Source: Pelagadaptatus sp034112445
GTDB lineage: Bacteria > Pseudomonadota > Gammaproteobacteria > Pseudomonadales > Cellvibrionaceae
Assembly (NCBI GenBank): GCA_034112445.1
Contig: JAWUVI010000022.1
Span: 286,665-350,664, forward strand
Length of the DNA stretch: 64,000 bases
Direction of reading: 5' to 3'
Under the pieces are notes generated by a model. That model was not told the origin of the DNA and made no database searches. It saw only the letters and a program-made list of their open reading frames with translations. This document shows positions 27,771 to 37,110 of the stretch, one piece after another; position 1 is the first letter of the stretch; each line of letters opens with the position of its first letter. The translations under genes and the position numbers were made by a program.

Positions 27771-30039
27771 CAGCACTGATCGATAAAGGCCCTAATAAAC
27801 GCTCAAAACCACCATCACGCATAACCCTTTCTATAGTTGCATTAACTTCAGCCACATCGGTCTGCGCCATAACATCCGCCAATAAATCTTGCGCCTGCGT
27901 CAAGGTAACGCTCCGCAACAACGATTTAACCTTGGGTAAACTGGTTGCGTTCATCGATAATACATCAAACCCCATGGCCATCAGCAACATAGCTGAAATT
28001 GGATCTCCAGCCAACTCACCACAAATACCAACACTGACCCCCGAACTGAGGCCTGCCACTACTACATCTTGCAGCGCCATCAATACAGCTGGATGTAACG
28101 GCTGATAAACATCCGCCACCTGTGGATTATTACGATCTACGGCCAATAAATATTGGATTAGATCGTTACTGCCTACCGATAAAAAATCTGACCGCAAAGC
28201 CAATTCTCGCGCTTGATATACCGCTGCTGGCACCTCAATCATGACTCCAATAGGTGGCATTACTATATCGAAGCCCTCTTCTAACAACTCATTATAGGCA
28301 CGATGAATTAAGACTTTTGATGCTTCTAGCTCGGAAATAGCGGTTACCATCGGCAACAATATTCGCAAGTTCTGTAAACCTTCACTGGCCTTTAGCATGG
28401 CTCTGATTTGAACCAAAAATATCTCAGGGTGGTCAAGCGTGACGCGCAAACCCCGCCAGCCTAGAAAGGGATTTTGCTCATCAATAGGGAAATACGGTAG
28501 CGACTTATCTCCACCAACATCAAGAGTTCTCATAGTGACAGGGTTAGGAGAAAAGCTCTCTAACTGCTCTCTGTATGTTTGGCGCTGCTCCTCTTCTGAC
28601 GGGAATCTATCACGCAATAAAAATGATATTTCGGTTCGATACAAACCAACGCCTTCAGCACCACGCTCTAACGAACGCGTAACATCAGACATTAAACCCG
28701 TGTTAACCAATAAACTGATGCGATGCTGGTCTTTGGTTTCGCAAGGAAGGTCTTTGAGGTTATCAAGCCCTTTAACCAGTTCTAACTCTTCCTCACAGAT
28801 TTTTTCAAAATGATGCCTAAGCGTGTCAGATGGATCGCTATAAACAACCCCGCGGTAACCATCAACAATCACCTCGCGGCTTTCAATTTTTTGAATGGGT
28901 AAATCAACCACCCCCATAACGGTAGGAACCCCCATTGCTCGAGCTAAAATAGCCACATGGGAATTGCCGGACCCCTTAACAGAAACCAAACCGGCTAATT
29001 TTTCTATTGGGATTTCTCCCAAAATAGAAGCGGTTAACTCTTCTCCAAAAATAATTGCGTTATCGGGTAAATTCTTGGTTTTTTCTTGTGTATCTTGTAA
29101 ATATGCTAAAACTCGACAACCTAAATCACGAATATCCGCTGCTCGCTCACGCAAGTAACCGTCTTGCATGCTGCTAAACGTCCGCTCATGCTCAAGTACA
29201 ACCTCACTCCAAGCATAAGCGGCCGCATAACCACTGTTGATTCTTTCCGCTACCTCAGCACCGAGTGATGAATCACCAAGCATGGCGAGATAAGCATCAA
29301 ATAAAGCTTGCTCATGAACACTTAATCGAGACTTGAGCTGCTCACCTAGGGCTTGAATATCCAAACGCGCGGCATAAAGGGCACTGTGAAATAATTTGAT
29401 TTCAGTTTCTGGATCATCAGAACGTTGAAACGGCACACTGCGCATATCAACAGCCGGTGTCATCACCACCGCCGTACCTATAGCTACGCCCGGCGAGGCT
29501 GAAACCCCCGCGAAACGAGCTTCTTTGGCCTGTGAACCAAAATCATGTAACGCACCTGTCGCTTCAGCGTGAGCAATCACGCCTGACAGTTGAGCAGAGA
29601 TAGTAATTAAAAACGCTTCGTCGCCCTCATCAAAGCGGCGTTGCTCAATTTGCTGAACAACAATAACACCCAATACTTTACCGTGGTGCACCACCGGCAC
29701 CCCCAGAAAAGAGCTGAATCGCTCTTCTCCCGTCTCAGGAAAGTAAGTGTATTTGGGATGGTCTGTCGCTCGCTCTAGGTTGATTGGCTCTTCTCGAGAA
29801 ACCACGTGACCAACCAAACCTTCACCGGCGCTCAGCCTAACTTCGCCAATAGATGCTAGGTGTAATCCATCTGTCGCTTTTAGTACGTATTGGCTCATGT
29901 CATCACGCAAATATGCCGAGCATACTTGAACTTTCATCACCGCTTTAACGCGCCGCACAATAATGTCTAGCGAGGTCTGTAAATCACGTACCGAGCTGAC
30001 CTCTTGAACAATACTTCGCAGCTCATTAAGCATCGACAT
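27760..30039 (-). CDS. ptsP: PtsP, nitrogen-PTS phosphoenolpyruvate-protein phosphotransferase (EI-Ntr)
   Basis: 759 residues, the usual EI-Ntr length: a GAF sensor domain (about 1-160), the helical HPr-interaction domain (about 175-300), the phosphohistidine domain with His361 in KGSGNSHVAILARAMGVP, and a PEP-binding TIM barrel with RTEISFLLRDRFPSEEEQ and the catalytic cysteine in VGICGELAGDP. It passes phosphate from PEP to NPr (PtsO) and links nitrogen or glutamine status to regulation. Its start overlaps the end of rppH by 14 bases, the standard gammaproteobacterial rppH-ptsP pair. Confidence 0.95.
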   Translation of the reverse strand: MSMLNELRSIVQEVSSVRDLQTSLDIIVRRVKAVMKVQVCSAYLRDDMSQYVLKATDGLHLASIGEVRLSAGEGLVGHVVSREEPINLERATDHPKYTYFPETGEERFSSFLGVPVVHHGKVLGVIVVQQIEQRRFDEGDEAFLITISAQLSGVIAHAEATGALHDFGSQAKEARFAGVSASPGVAIGTAVVMTPAVDMRSVPFQRSDDPETEIKLFHSALYAARLDIQALGEQLKSRLSVHEQALFDAYLAMLGDSSLGAEVAERINSGYAAAYAWSEVVLEHERTFSSMQDGYLRERAADIRDLGCRVLAYLQDTQEKTKNLPDNAIIFGEELTASILGEIPIEKLAGLVSVKGSGNSHVAILARAMGVPTVMGVVDLPIQKIESREVIVDGYRGVVYSDPSDTLRHHFEKICEEELELVKGLDNLKDLPCETKDQHRISLLVNTGLMSDVTRSLERGAEGVGLYRTEISFLLRDRFPSEEEQRQTYREQLESFSPNPVTMRTLDVGGDKSLPYFPIDEQNPFLGWRGLRVTLDHPEIFLVQIRAMLKASEGLQNLRILLPMVTAISELEASKVLIHRAYNELLEEGFDIVMPPIGVMIEVPAAVYQARELALRSDFLSVGSNDLIQYLLAVDRNNPQVADVYQPLHPAVLMALQDVVVAGLSSGVSVGICGELAGDPISAMLLMAMGFDVLSMNATSLPKVKSLLRSVTLTQAQDLLADVMAQTDVAEVNATIERVMRDGGFERLLGPLSISAEKS

Positions 30040-30559
30040 TAAGGCTCACCGCTTCATTTAAAAAAGCTTCCATATCAGTTTCGAATTGACTATGAGCAAG
30101 TGAGAGTTCTTTCATCGCTCGGCGGTAAACATCGCGCTTAAAGGACACTACTTGATCCAGCGGATACCAATAACTAACCCAGTTCCAACCATCAAATTCT
30201 GGATTGCCACCAATGACTAAATCTATGTCGCTGTCATCAGCAAGCAGTTCCAACAAAAACCATTTTTGTTTTTGGCCGATGCATAAAGGCTTTGAACCAT
30301 GCCGCAAATATTTTTTGGGAAGTCGATAACGCAACCAACCCCGCGTACGGGAGATTATTTTTACGTCTTTTTGTCTCAGTCCCACTTCTTCAAACAACTC
30401 TCGGTATAAAGCTTGTTCAGAGCTTTCACCCGAGTTGATGCCACCTTGGGGAAACTGCCAAGCATTTTGGCCTCCAACACGACGCGCCCAAAGTACCTGA
30501 CCCTTGCTATTTGTCAGAACAATACCAACATTAGGTCTAAAGCCATCTGCGTCTATCAC
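30026..30559 (-). CDS. rppH: RNA pyrophosphohydrolase (Nudix)
   Basis: Removes pyrophosphate from mRNA 5' ends and so starts RNase E-dependent decay. 177 residues with the family N-terminus IDADGFRPNVGIVLTNSKGQ and LWARRVGGQNAWQFPQGGIN; the Nudix box runs GINSGESSEQALYRELFEEV. YWYPLDQVVSFKRDVYRRAM closes the domain. It overlaps the ptsP start by 14 bases. It diverges from the HAD phosphatase gene over 287 bases (30560-30846), which are AT-rich and in which I found no clear promoter or structure. Confidence 0.95.
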   Translation of the reverse strand: MIDADGFRPNVGIVLTNSKGQVLWARRVGGQNAWQFPQGGINSGESSEQALYRELFEEVGLRQKDVKIISRTRGWLRYRLPKKYLRHGSKPLCIGQKQKWFLLELLADDSDIDLVIGGNPEFDGWNWVSYWYPLDQVVSFKRDVYRRAMKELSLAHSQFETDMEAFLNEAVSLNVDA

Positions 30560-30846
30560 CTATTGTTCTCCGTCAGTTCAACCTATTGCCAAAAGCGAGC
30601 TATTACCTAGCTCGACTTACGACTCTTGAATTCATATTATTGAATTTACATAGGTTGTTGAATTTATTATTTATAAGCTATTGTTCCACAAATCACTAAG
30701 CTTCCACAATCAACAAACTGACCGGCATGAGTTTTATTTCTCTTTTAACCACAGTTTGTGTTTATCAAATTGTTGTTCCGCGTCTAGCTCTGTATCCTAA
30801 GCATCTTTGAACTTCAAACTGAACACGACATACAGAGGATTTTTTT

Positions 30847-31518
30847 GTGGCACTGGCGATTTTTGACTTGGACAATACGTTAATCGCTGGTGATAGCGAT
30901 CATGCTTGGGGTGAGTTTTTAGTTGAGCGCTCTGTGGTTAATAAAGATCTATACAAGCGAGAGAATGATCGGTTTTATGCCGACTATGAACGCGGCGAGC
31001 TCGATATAAATGCCTACTTAGCCTTTTCATTAGAACCACTTAAGCATTTATCAGCAGCTCAGCTGGCAGATTTACATCGGCAATTTATGCTCGATAAAAT
31101 CGCCCCTATGCACCTGCCACAAGCACAAGCATTACTGCAACAGCATAGAGATAATGGTGATTATTTACTCATCATCACGTCCACCAACCGTTTTATTACC
31201 CAACCTATTGCACAAGCATTAGGCGTTGATCACATACTGGCAACGGAAGCGGAAATAGTAGACGGATGCTATACGGGCAACATCCAAGGTACACCATGCT
31301 ATCAAGCGGGAAAAATTACTCGCCTACATGAATGGTTAACCAATGCCGAACAATTTGGCTTTACCGGAAACATGGAAGGCTGTTTTTTTTACAGTGACTC
31401 CATTAACGATGTTCCGCTCATGGAGCAAGTCGATATTCCAATTGCTGTGGATCCAGACACCGCCCTAAGGCAACACGCCAATAAGCACGGCTGGCCAATC
31501 ATCAGTCTGAGAGATTAA
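30847..31518 (+). CDS. HAD-superfamily hydrolase, SerB-like (subfamily IB)
   Basis: 223-residue cytosolic phosphatase of the HAD IB type. Motif I is FDLDNTLIAGDSD (Asp7 and Asp9), motif II IITSTNRFIT, and motifs III/IV AGKITRLHEW and FFYSDSINDVPLME. The substrate is not evident; relatives act on phosphoserine or related phosphomonoesters. It starts with GTG, supported by AGAGGA six bases upstream. The imelysin-like gene follows after two bases, so they are almost certainly co-translated. In Pseudomonas a similar HAD gene also lies beside rppH-ptsP. Confidence 0.9.
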   Translation: MALAIFDLDNTLIAGDSDHAWGEFLVERSVVNKDLYKRENDRFYADYERGELDINAYLAFSLEPLKHLSAAQLADLHRQFMLDKIAPMHLPQAQALLQQHRDNGDYLLIITSTNRFITQPIAQALGVDHILATEAEIVDGCYTGNIQGTPCYQAGKITRLHEWLTNAEQFGFTGNMEGCFFYSDSINDVPLMEQVDIPIAVDPDTALRQHANKHGWPIISLRD

Positions 31519-31520
31519 CT

Positions 31521-32645
31521 ATGCGCATTGCACTGACACTGTTATTTGGTCTTTTCCTATTGGGGTCAGTTACTGGCTGCGCCCCAAAAGATGCCAACAT
31601 AGACAATAAAGGGATGCTTGAACCTGCGACTGATAATCTTGATATTATCGAGATTGAAGCAATAAGCATGCAGCTCTGGCAACACGCTGGCTTCACTATT
31701 GAGCACAGCATTGCTACGGCAACTCACCTTAAAGGTCAGATCGAACTCTTAATCAATACGCCAAACACAACGACCTTAGCTGCCACCAAAGACCTCTGGC
31801 ATGAAGCCCACAATCAGTTTCGCGAGGCGGCGACCCTGTCTAGTATTGGCGCAATCAATCCCGGGCTTTTTGCTCAAATCAAACAAAGCTTTGTGTTGTT
31901 AGATCAGCAGCCCATCCAACCTGGCTACTTGGACTATTTTGATGTGTATCAGCACAGCGGCATAGTCAATGACCTAACGCTCGAGATCACCGCAACCGCC
32001 ATCCGTCAGCAACACGGTTTTAGCGACGATACGGATGTCAGCTTAGGCTACCACGCCATAGCTTATCTTTTGTGGGGAGAGAAACAGCGGCCTTATACCG
32101 ACTTTGAAGTTGCCGATACGCTAACAGAAGAGCAAAAACAAAACGGTATGCGCCTTATTGATTTACCCAGCCACCGCCGCAATACATTATTGGCTCTACA
32201 GACCCAATTACTTATTGATGATCTCAGCGCCTTTCATTACAAGTTGACGCATCCAGCCAGCGGCTTATACAACGCCTATCAATCCCTGCCGGTTAGAAGT
32301 CGCCTCCAATTATGGCAGCAAGCTATCTCTCACTCATTAATACAAACGGCGCAAAGTGTTTACTTGAAGAATGCAGAAACGTCTTCTGACACAACACCAC
32401 ACAACCAATACGCTGGGCTTGATTTAGAAAACACTCAAGCCACTCTTATGGGCTTGCAAAAAATCACCGCAATAGCCAATCAAGCAACAGACAGAGCGCA
32501 ACAGTTTGAGCAACAACTGGCTGAGCTGATGAGTGATTTAAGTATGAAAATAAAACAGCGCGCACAGCTAAAGTCCAAACAAAAACAGGCCATCGCTAAC
32601 CAGCTAGAAGAACTCGCCGAGCTTATGCAACCGATTACAATCTGA
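31521..32645 (+). CDS. imelysin-like lipoprotein lacking the family glutamate
   Basis: 374-residue lipoprotein: signal peptide with lipobox SVTGC (lipidation at Cys20), then an all-helical domain resembling imelysin/EfeO-M75 proteins. Family-like blocks are GYLDYFDVYQHSGIVND and LGYHAIAYLLWGE. In imelysin the latter is GxHxxE with a conserved Glu; here it is GYHAIA (176-181), so His178 is kept but the Glu is Ala181. Imelysins are periplasmic, iron-linked proteins of unclear chemistry. It follows the HAD gene by two bases. The imelysin assignment is good; metal binding by the usual site is doubtful. Confidence 0.8.
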   Translation: MRIALTLLFGLFLLGSVTGCAPKDANIDNKGMLEPATDNLDIIEIEAISMQLWQHAGFTIEHSIATATHLKGQIELLINTPNTTTLAATKDLWHEAHNQFREAATLSSIGAINPGLFAQIKQSFVLLDQQPIQPGYLDYFDVYQHSGIVNDLTLEITATAIRQQHGFSDDTDVSLGYHAIAYLLWGEKQRPYTDFEVADTLTEEQKQNGMRLIDLPSHRRNTLLALQTQLLIDDLSAFHYKLTHPASGLYNAYQSLPVRSRLQLWQQAISHSLIQTAQSVYLKNAETSSDTTPHNQYAGLDLENTQATLMGLQKITAIANQATDRAQQFEQQLAELMSDLSMKIKQRAQLKSKQKQAIANQLEELAELMQPITI

Positions 32646-32670
32646 GACTTCAACTTTTCAACTTCAACTT

Positions 32671-32698
32671 CCAGTCAGTTTCGGACAAAACTGGCTGG
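32671..32698. terminator. hairpin between convergent imelysin-like gene and rlmI
   Basis: CCAGTCAGTTT (32671-32681) pairs with AAACTGGCTGG (32688-32698) over 11 bp with one wobble and a six-base loop. It lies in the 61-base gap between converging genes, so it probably blocks read-through. Neither side has a run of T, so intrinsic termination would be weak. Confidence 0.5.
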
Positions 32699-32706
32699 CA
32701 AATGTG

Positions 32707-33918
32707 TTAAGGCAAATACACCCGAGTGAAAAAAGCTTTCAAGTAGTCCGTCTCCACAATAGCGGGGTGAACTGGGTGGTCAGCGCCTTGCCCACCTTGA
32801 TGTAAAATTTGTGTATGCCGATCCAAATGCCTACCCGCGCCACGAATAATATCCACCAAGGTGTCTTTGCCTAAATGCATAGAGCACGATGCTGACACCA
32901 AAATGCCATCTTTACCCAACAACCTCATACCCAATTCATTAATATGACGATAGGCGGCCTCACCGGCTTTTTGGTCTTTCTTACGCTTAATAAAAGCCGG
33001 AGGATCAAGCACGACAATATCAAACTGCTCGCCGCTGGCAAGAAGGTGCTTCATCACATCGAGCGCCTTGCCTTGCATGCCCTGCATTTTATCTTCTACA
33101 CCATTAAGCTGGGCATTTTCGCCCACAAACTCTAATGCTTGAGCAGAAGAGTCGACACAAATTACTTCACTGGCACCCGCTGCTGCGGCTTGCACCCCCC
33201 AGCCACCAACATAGGAAAAAACATCCAGAACCCGCTTACCAGGCGCCAACTTTTGCAGTAACGCCCGACTATCACGGTGATCATAAAACCAACCCGTTTT
33301 TTGACCTTCGACAATGGGTGCCACAAACTTAACTCCATTCTCCTCCAGTTCAACGACTTCAGGTACATCGCCAATTACCTCAACATGCTCAGGTAAGTTT
33401 TCATGATGACGGGCTGAATGATCATTGCGAATTAAAATTCCTTTTGGCTTAAGACACTGCTGCAATGCCTCGGTAATGTCCCCTAAATGTTGATCCATCG
33501 CTGCGGTAGAGGTTTGTACAACCAAGTAATCGCCAAACCGATCAACAATCAAACCCGGTAATAAATCACTATCACCATAAACCAAGCGGTAAAATGGTTT
33601 ACTGTAGCAAGCCTCACGCAATCCCAAGGCCTGCTTAACCCTATGCACCAAAAGAGATTTACTCAGTGGGTGCTCGATATCGCGACTAATTAAGCGTCCA
33701 CAAATTAATCCGTTCGGGCTAAGTGTTGCAATGCCCAACGCCTTACCCTGATGGGTTTTTACCACCGCCTGCTGACCAGCACTGAAATCTTTTAGCGAGG
33801 TCGCAACCTCATTAGAATAGACCCATATATGGCCACGCTTAATACGTCTGTCGCATTGCGATTTTAAAATCAGCTCAGGTAAAAGCTCTGGAGCTACAGG
33901 CTCTGTAGTTTTAGTCAT
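32707..33918 (-). CDS. rlmI: 23S rRNA m5C1962 methyltransferase (RlmI family)
   Basis: About 403 residues: an N-terminal PUA RNA-binding domain (RIKRGHIWVYSNEV ... AVVKTHQGKALGIATLSP), a linker, and a Rossmann methyltransferase domain. The SAM motif is VLDVFSYVGGWGVQAAAAGA, followed by the acidic ICVDSSAQALEF and the catalytic VVLDPPAFIKRKKD. The frame can be extended to a GTG seven codons upstream, but the ATG at 33918 has AGGTG about ten bases before it. RlmI methylates C1962 in E. coli 23S rRNA; the active-site Cys lies in SASCSMHL. It diverges from the HDOD gene. Confidence 0.92.
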   Translation of the reverse strand: MTKTTEPVAPELLPELILKSQCDRRIKRGHIWVYSNEVATSLKDFSAGQQAVVKTHQGKALGIATLSPNGLICGRLISRDIEHPLSKSLLVHRVKQALGLREACYSKPFYRLVYGDSDLLPGLIVDRFGDYLVVQTSTAAMDQHLGDITEALQQCLKPKGILIRNDHSARHHENLPEHVEVIGDVPEVVELEENGVKFVAPIVEGQKTGWFYDHRDSRALLQKLAPGKRVLDVFSYVGGWGVQAAAAGASEVICVDSSAQALEFVGENAQLNGVEDKMQGMQGKALDVMKHLLASGEQFDIVVLDPPAFIKRKKDQKAGEAAYRHINELGMRLLGKDGILVSASCSMHLGKDTLVDIIRGAGRHLDRHTQILHQGGQGADHPVHPAIVETDYLKAFFTRVYLP

Positions 33919-34076
33919 AATTTGTACACACCTAGTCACATCTCAATAACGATAATATTTCCACTGCACCAAAGCTGGGAAAAGTGGCCGAAGTATAAGC
34001 CTTTGAGCGCCACAATTTAAAAGTATTAATTCCTGAACATCGAAAAAGATTCTGTAAATCAATTTTATTGGCTAGA

Positions 34077-35000
34077 ATGTCTGAACCACTGCAAAAATCC
34101 TTTTTCCGCAAAAGTGACTCTTATTACATGACTGACTTATCCCAAGAGCAAGTTCAAAAGATTCTGCAGGGAATTTCAATTCCGCCGCAACCTCAAATCA
34201 TGGTTGACTTGCAGATGGAACAATTGATGCCCGATTGCGATATTGACAGTATCGCCAAGCTCATCAGTCAAGATATCGGGCTTGCTGGCAGCGTGCTCAA
34301 AACCGTTAACTCGCCCTTTTATGGGCTGAGCAACAAAATCACGTCGATCACTCAAGCTGTGAACTTACTCGGCGTTAACTCTGTCGTGAATTTAGTCAAC
34401 GGCCTATCCATTCGTGGCGAGCTATCAGACGACCAAATTGTTGCCATGGGCAAGTTTTGGGATACATCAATGGAAGTTGCTATGGCCGCCGCGGCTATTG
34501 CCAAACAAATAGGGTTTCCTTCTTCTGACGAAGCATACACATTAGGCCTATTCCACAACTGTGGTATACCGCTACTCATGATGCGATTTAAAAACTACCC
34601 AGAAGTTTTAAAAGAAGCTTACAGTCGCGAATCAGAACGTATTATTGATGTCGAAAATGAACAAATTCAAACCAACCATGCGGTAGTCGGTTATTACGTG
34701 GCCAAGTCCTGGAACATGCCTACTTATATCTGCCAGGCTATTCACGAACATCATAATATTTCTAAAGCCCTAGAAGACGAACAGTCAGACCCAAAGAAAA
34801 AAACACTACTCGCCATTCTTAAAATGGCGGAACATATTTGTGGTAGTTATCGGTCATTAGGCGATCAAGATGTCGACTACGAATGGGATAACATATCTGA
34901 AAGTGTTTTATTATACGTGGGCATGAGTCAGTATGATTTTGATTCACTAGAACAACAAATCAAAGAAATGGGTCTGGGCGCTACCGATTATTATTGCTAA
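34077..35000 (+). CDS. HDOD-domain signalling protein
   Basis: About 307 residues containing one HDOD domain (about 25-230), a variant of the HD phosphohydrolase fold that lacks catalytic metal residues. Typical blocks: IPPQPQIMVDLQ, IDSIAKLISQDIGLAGSVLK, VNSPFYGLSNKITSI, AYTLGLFHNCGIPLL and YICQAIHEHHNISK. HDOD proteins act in c-di-GMP, chemotaxis and stress signalling without enzymatic activity. The start is uncertain: TTG 34068, ATG 34077 and ATG 34128 are all in frame and none has a good ribosome site. It stands alone. Confidence 0.85.
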   Translation: MSEPLQKSFFRKSDSYYMTDLSQEQVQKILQGISIPPQPQIMVDLQMEQLMPDCDIDSIAKLISQDIGLAGSVLKTVNSPFYGLSNKITSITQAVNLLGVNSVVNLVNGLSIRGELSDDQIVAMGKFWDTSMEVAMAAAAIAKQIGFPSSDEAYTLGLFHNCGIPLLMMRFKNYPEVLKEAYSRESERIIDVENEQIQTNHAVVGYYVAKSWNMPTYICQAIHEHHNISKALEDEQSDPKKKTLLAILKMAEHICGSYRSLGDQDVDYEWDNISESVLLYVGMSQYDFDSLEQQIKEMGLGATDYYC

Positions 35001-35027
35001 GAACCCATTACTAAAACCCTATAGATA

Positions 35028-35049
35028 AACCGGTACTTTTATGCCGGTT
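35028..35049. terminator. weak hairpin between HDOD gene and gshA
   Basis: AACCGG (35028-35033) and CCGGTT (35044-35049) form a 6-bp stem with a ten-base loop in the 101-base gap between convergent genes. No T run follows on either strand, so it is at most a weak terminator. Confidence 0.3.
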
Positions 35050-35101
35050 CAGTATTTCATACCAACTCTAACCCTCTTTTCCACTCAACCTCTCTTCCCT
35101 T

Positions 35102-36688
35102 TTAACCGCAACAATTATATTGATTGTAATAGGCCGTTAAAAAGTCACTGAAGGGATCCTGTGGTTCAGCCTCCAACCGATTTTTTTCATCTAGCGACTC
35201 TTGTGCTTGCTGCTGAAATCTAGCACTTACTTCTTCGACCAAAGGTTTTTTCTTATAGCTCTGTGTTTGCGTCTGCGACAAGTCCATTGCAAACCGGAAA
35301 AAAGATTTATCATCACGCTGCATGTCAGCCAATATTGTTGCTGATGGAGTCAATTCTGGGTCAGCCAGCTTCGGTCTCTGTGCCGCCACTGAGTCACTGT
35401 AGCGGGTGGTTTCGTAACTTCTATCCAGTAGGCCTGCCGCTAATTCCATCACCCCCAACAACGCTTCCCCCCACTGCTTGGGTGATTGCTCACCAATTTC
35501 ACTGTGCAATTTCATTTCTGGATCGCGGCCACGGGAGACCATTAACCGCTGATTTTCCAACTCTCTCAAATATGTCGCGTCGTTAGTTTCTGGGCTTGGT
35601 GACAACAAGCAATAGAGTAAAAAGACATCCAAAAAATACAATTGCTCTTCGTTAAAGCCTAGGGGTTCGTATGGATTTAAATCAACGCAGCGAACTTCTA
35701 TATACTCTACGCCACGATTGTTTAAAGCACCCAAAGCGGTTTCACCAGATCGCGCCGTACGCTTAGGTCGAATGGTACTGTAAAACTCATTCTCAATTTG
35801 CAGCAAGCTGGTGTTCAACTGATGCTGCTCACCATTACTGCCAAACAGGCCTTTATCGACATACTCTTGATACGGCTGAGTAATTGCACCGCATAAGGTT
35901 CTTAAATAAGAATCCATATCATTATATGAAACCACCAATGATGACTGTGCACTGCTTTGGTAACCCAAGCCGCCCATCCTTAAAGAGGTTGCATAGGGAA
36001 GATACAGAGTATGCTCATCGGCACCAAATACTTGTAACTCATGTGCGCGATCTTTAACAAAACTTCGACACACCGCAGGCGATGCTCCAAACAAATACAA
36101 TAGCAACCAAAAATTACACCGAAAGTTACGAATCAAATCAAAGTGACGGCGGTTCTTATAATCTTGGAGTGATTCACTCCCGCCTTCTTGCTTATGCCAG
36201 AAATCCCAGAACTCATCACCCAGTGAAAAATTATAGTGGATGCCTGCTATTGTTTGCATAGAACGACCATAGCGCTCACCCAAACCTAAACGATAGACCG
36301 TTTTCATCTTGCCAATATTAGACGTGCCAAACACAGCAACAGGAACGTCTTTATCTTCGGTCAGCATACACGGCATGCTTGCCACCCATAGGTTTTCACC
36401 CGCTGGTAAATTTTGGTAGGTAAAATGCTGGGTTATTTCAAGTTCATGCAATAGCTGCTGAGTATCTTCTGTAGGCTCCGTAATAAATTCCAGTAAGGCT
36501 TCACTATAATCTGTCGTAATACTGGAATGCGTCAGTGCTGAGCCTAATGATTCTGGGTGGCCCTTTTGCGACAGACATCCACCCTCATCAACCCGTAAAC
36601 TTTCTTTTTCAATACCCTTGAAAGTACGGGTTAATTTTTGATTACCCTGTTCAGACAAAAGCGCTACTCGTTGGCTTAGAATGGACAA
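35102..36688 (-). CDS. gshA: Glutamate-cysteine ligase (E. coli type)
   Basis: First enzyme of glutathione synthesis, joining glutamate and cysteine with ATP. 528 residues, matching the E. coli type I enzyme. Conserved segments: KGIEKESLRVDEGGCLSQKG, SSITTDYSEALLEFITEPT, LGLGERYGRSMQTIAGIHYN, LFGASPAVCRSF, YATSLRMGGLGYQSSAQSSL and VEYIEVRCVDLNPYEPLG. The C-terminus (FLTAYYNQYNCCG) ends in a Cys-Cys pair. The small acidic-protein gene is 35 bases upstream on the same strand and may share its transcript. Confidence 0.96.
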   Translation of the reverse strand: MSILSQRVALLSEQGNQKLTRTFKGIEKESLRVDEGGCLSQKGHPESLGSALTHSSITTDYSEALLEFITEPTEDTQQLLHELEITQHFTYQNLPAGENLWVASMPCMLTEDKDVPVAVFGTSNIGKMKTVYRLGLGERYGRSMQTIAGIHYNFSLGDEFWDFWHKQEGGSESLQDYKNRRHFDLIRNFRCNFWLLLYLFGASPAVCRSFVKDRAHELQVFGADEHTLYLPYATSLRMGGLGYQSSAQSSLVVSYNDMDSYLRTLCGAITQPYQEYVDKGLFGSNGEQHQLNTSLLQIENEFYSTIRPKRTARSGETALGALNNRGVEYIEVRCVDLNPYEPLGFNEEQLYFLDVFLLYCLLSPSPETNDATYLRELENQRLMVSRGRDPEMKLHSEIGEQSPKQWGEALLGVMELAAGLLDRSYETTRYSDSVAAQRPKLADPELTPSATILADMQRDDKSFFRFAMDLSQTQTQSYKKKPLVEEVSARFQQQAQESLDEKNRLEAEPQDPFSDFLTAYYNQYNCCG

Positions 36689-36723
36689 TGCACAATCCCC
36701 TTCAAATGTTTCGGTAATGGATC

Positions 36724-37083
36724 TTATATTTCGGAATCTTCTTCAATCACTTCTGGGTCAAGTGCTTCAGCATCAACTTCAACTTCACCCTCAGCTTCAA
36801 CTTCAACTTCAACTTCAACTTCAACTTCAGGCTTAATAGAATTCATGCCCAACGGCGGTAAGTCTTCATCTTTTAACTGCGGCACCCTGCGCTCATTAAC
36901 ATCACACGTGAGCATATGAATTCGCAAGGTATAATCTTTTGAATTGGCCTCAACCATTTGATTAAGCGCCTCATCTTTATGCTCGGTGCGAAATAAACAA
37001 CCTGCATCCCGCCCGTCACTCCACTCACCTTGCTTGGTAAGCAGCAGCTTGTCTTGATTTTGCAATAAAAGAACCTGATTCAT
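36724..37083 (-). CDS. small acidic protein with Val-Glu repeat tail, function unknown
   Basis: 119 residues; I do not recognise a family. Residues 1-80 look like a compact folded domain (MNQVLLLQNQDKLLLTKQGE, then YTLRIHMLTCDVNERRVPQL). The rest is a strongly acidic tail with five VE pairs in a row and further VEVDAEALDPEV, encoded by a GAAGTT-type hexanucleotide repeat (36774-36830). Copy number of that repeat could change by slippage without a frameshift, altering tail length. It sits between tex and gshA, both minus strand, 35 bases before gshA. The upstream gap holds a 19-bp tandem repeat. Domain-like composition and codon use make it likely real. Confidence 0.65.
   Translation of the reverse strand: MNQVLLLQNQDKLLLTKQGEWSDGRDAGCLFRTEHKDEALNQMVEANSKDYTLRIHMLTCDVNERRVPQLKDEDLPPLGMNSIKPEVEVEVEVEVEAEGEVEVDAEALDPEVIEEDSEI
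36774..36830. repeat. hexanucleotide repeat (CTTCAA)n in the acidic-protein gene
   Basis: Five perfect CTTCAA units (36795-36824) plus a near copy, and before them two more degenerate units. Read on the minus strand it encodes alternating Val-Glu. Because the unit is a multiple of three, gain or loss keeps the frame. Confidence 0.85.
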
Positions 37084-37110
37084 ACTGTCGACTCTCTGTT
37101 TTTCTATTTT

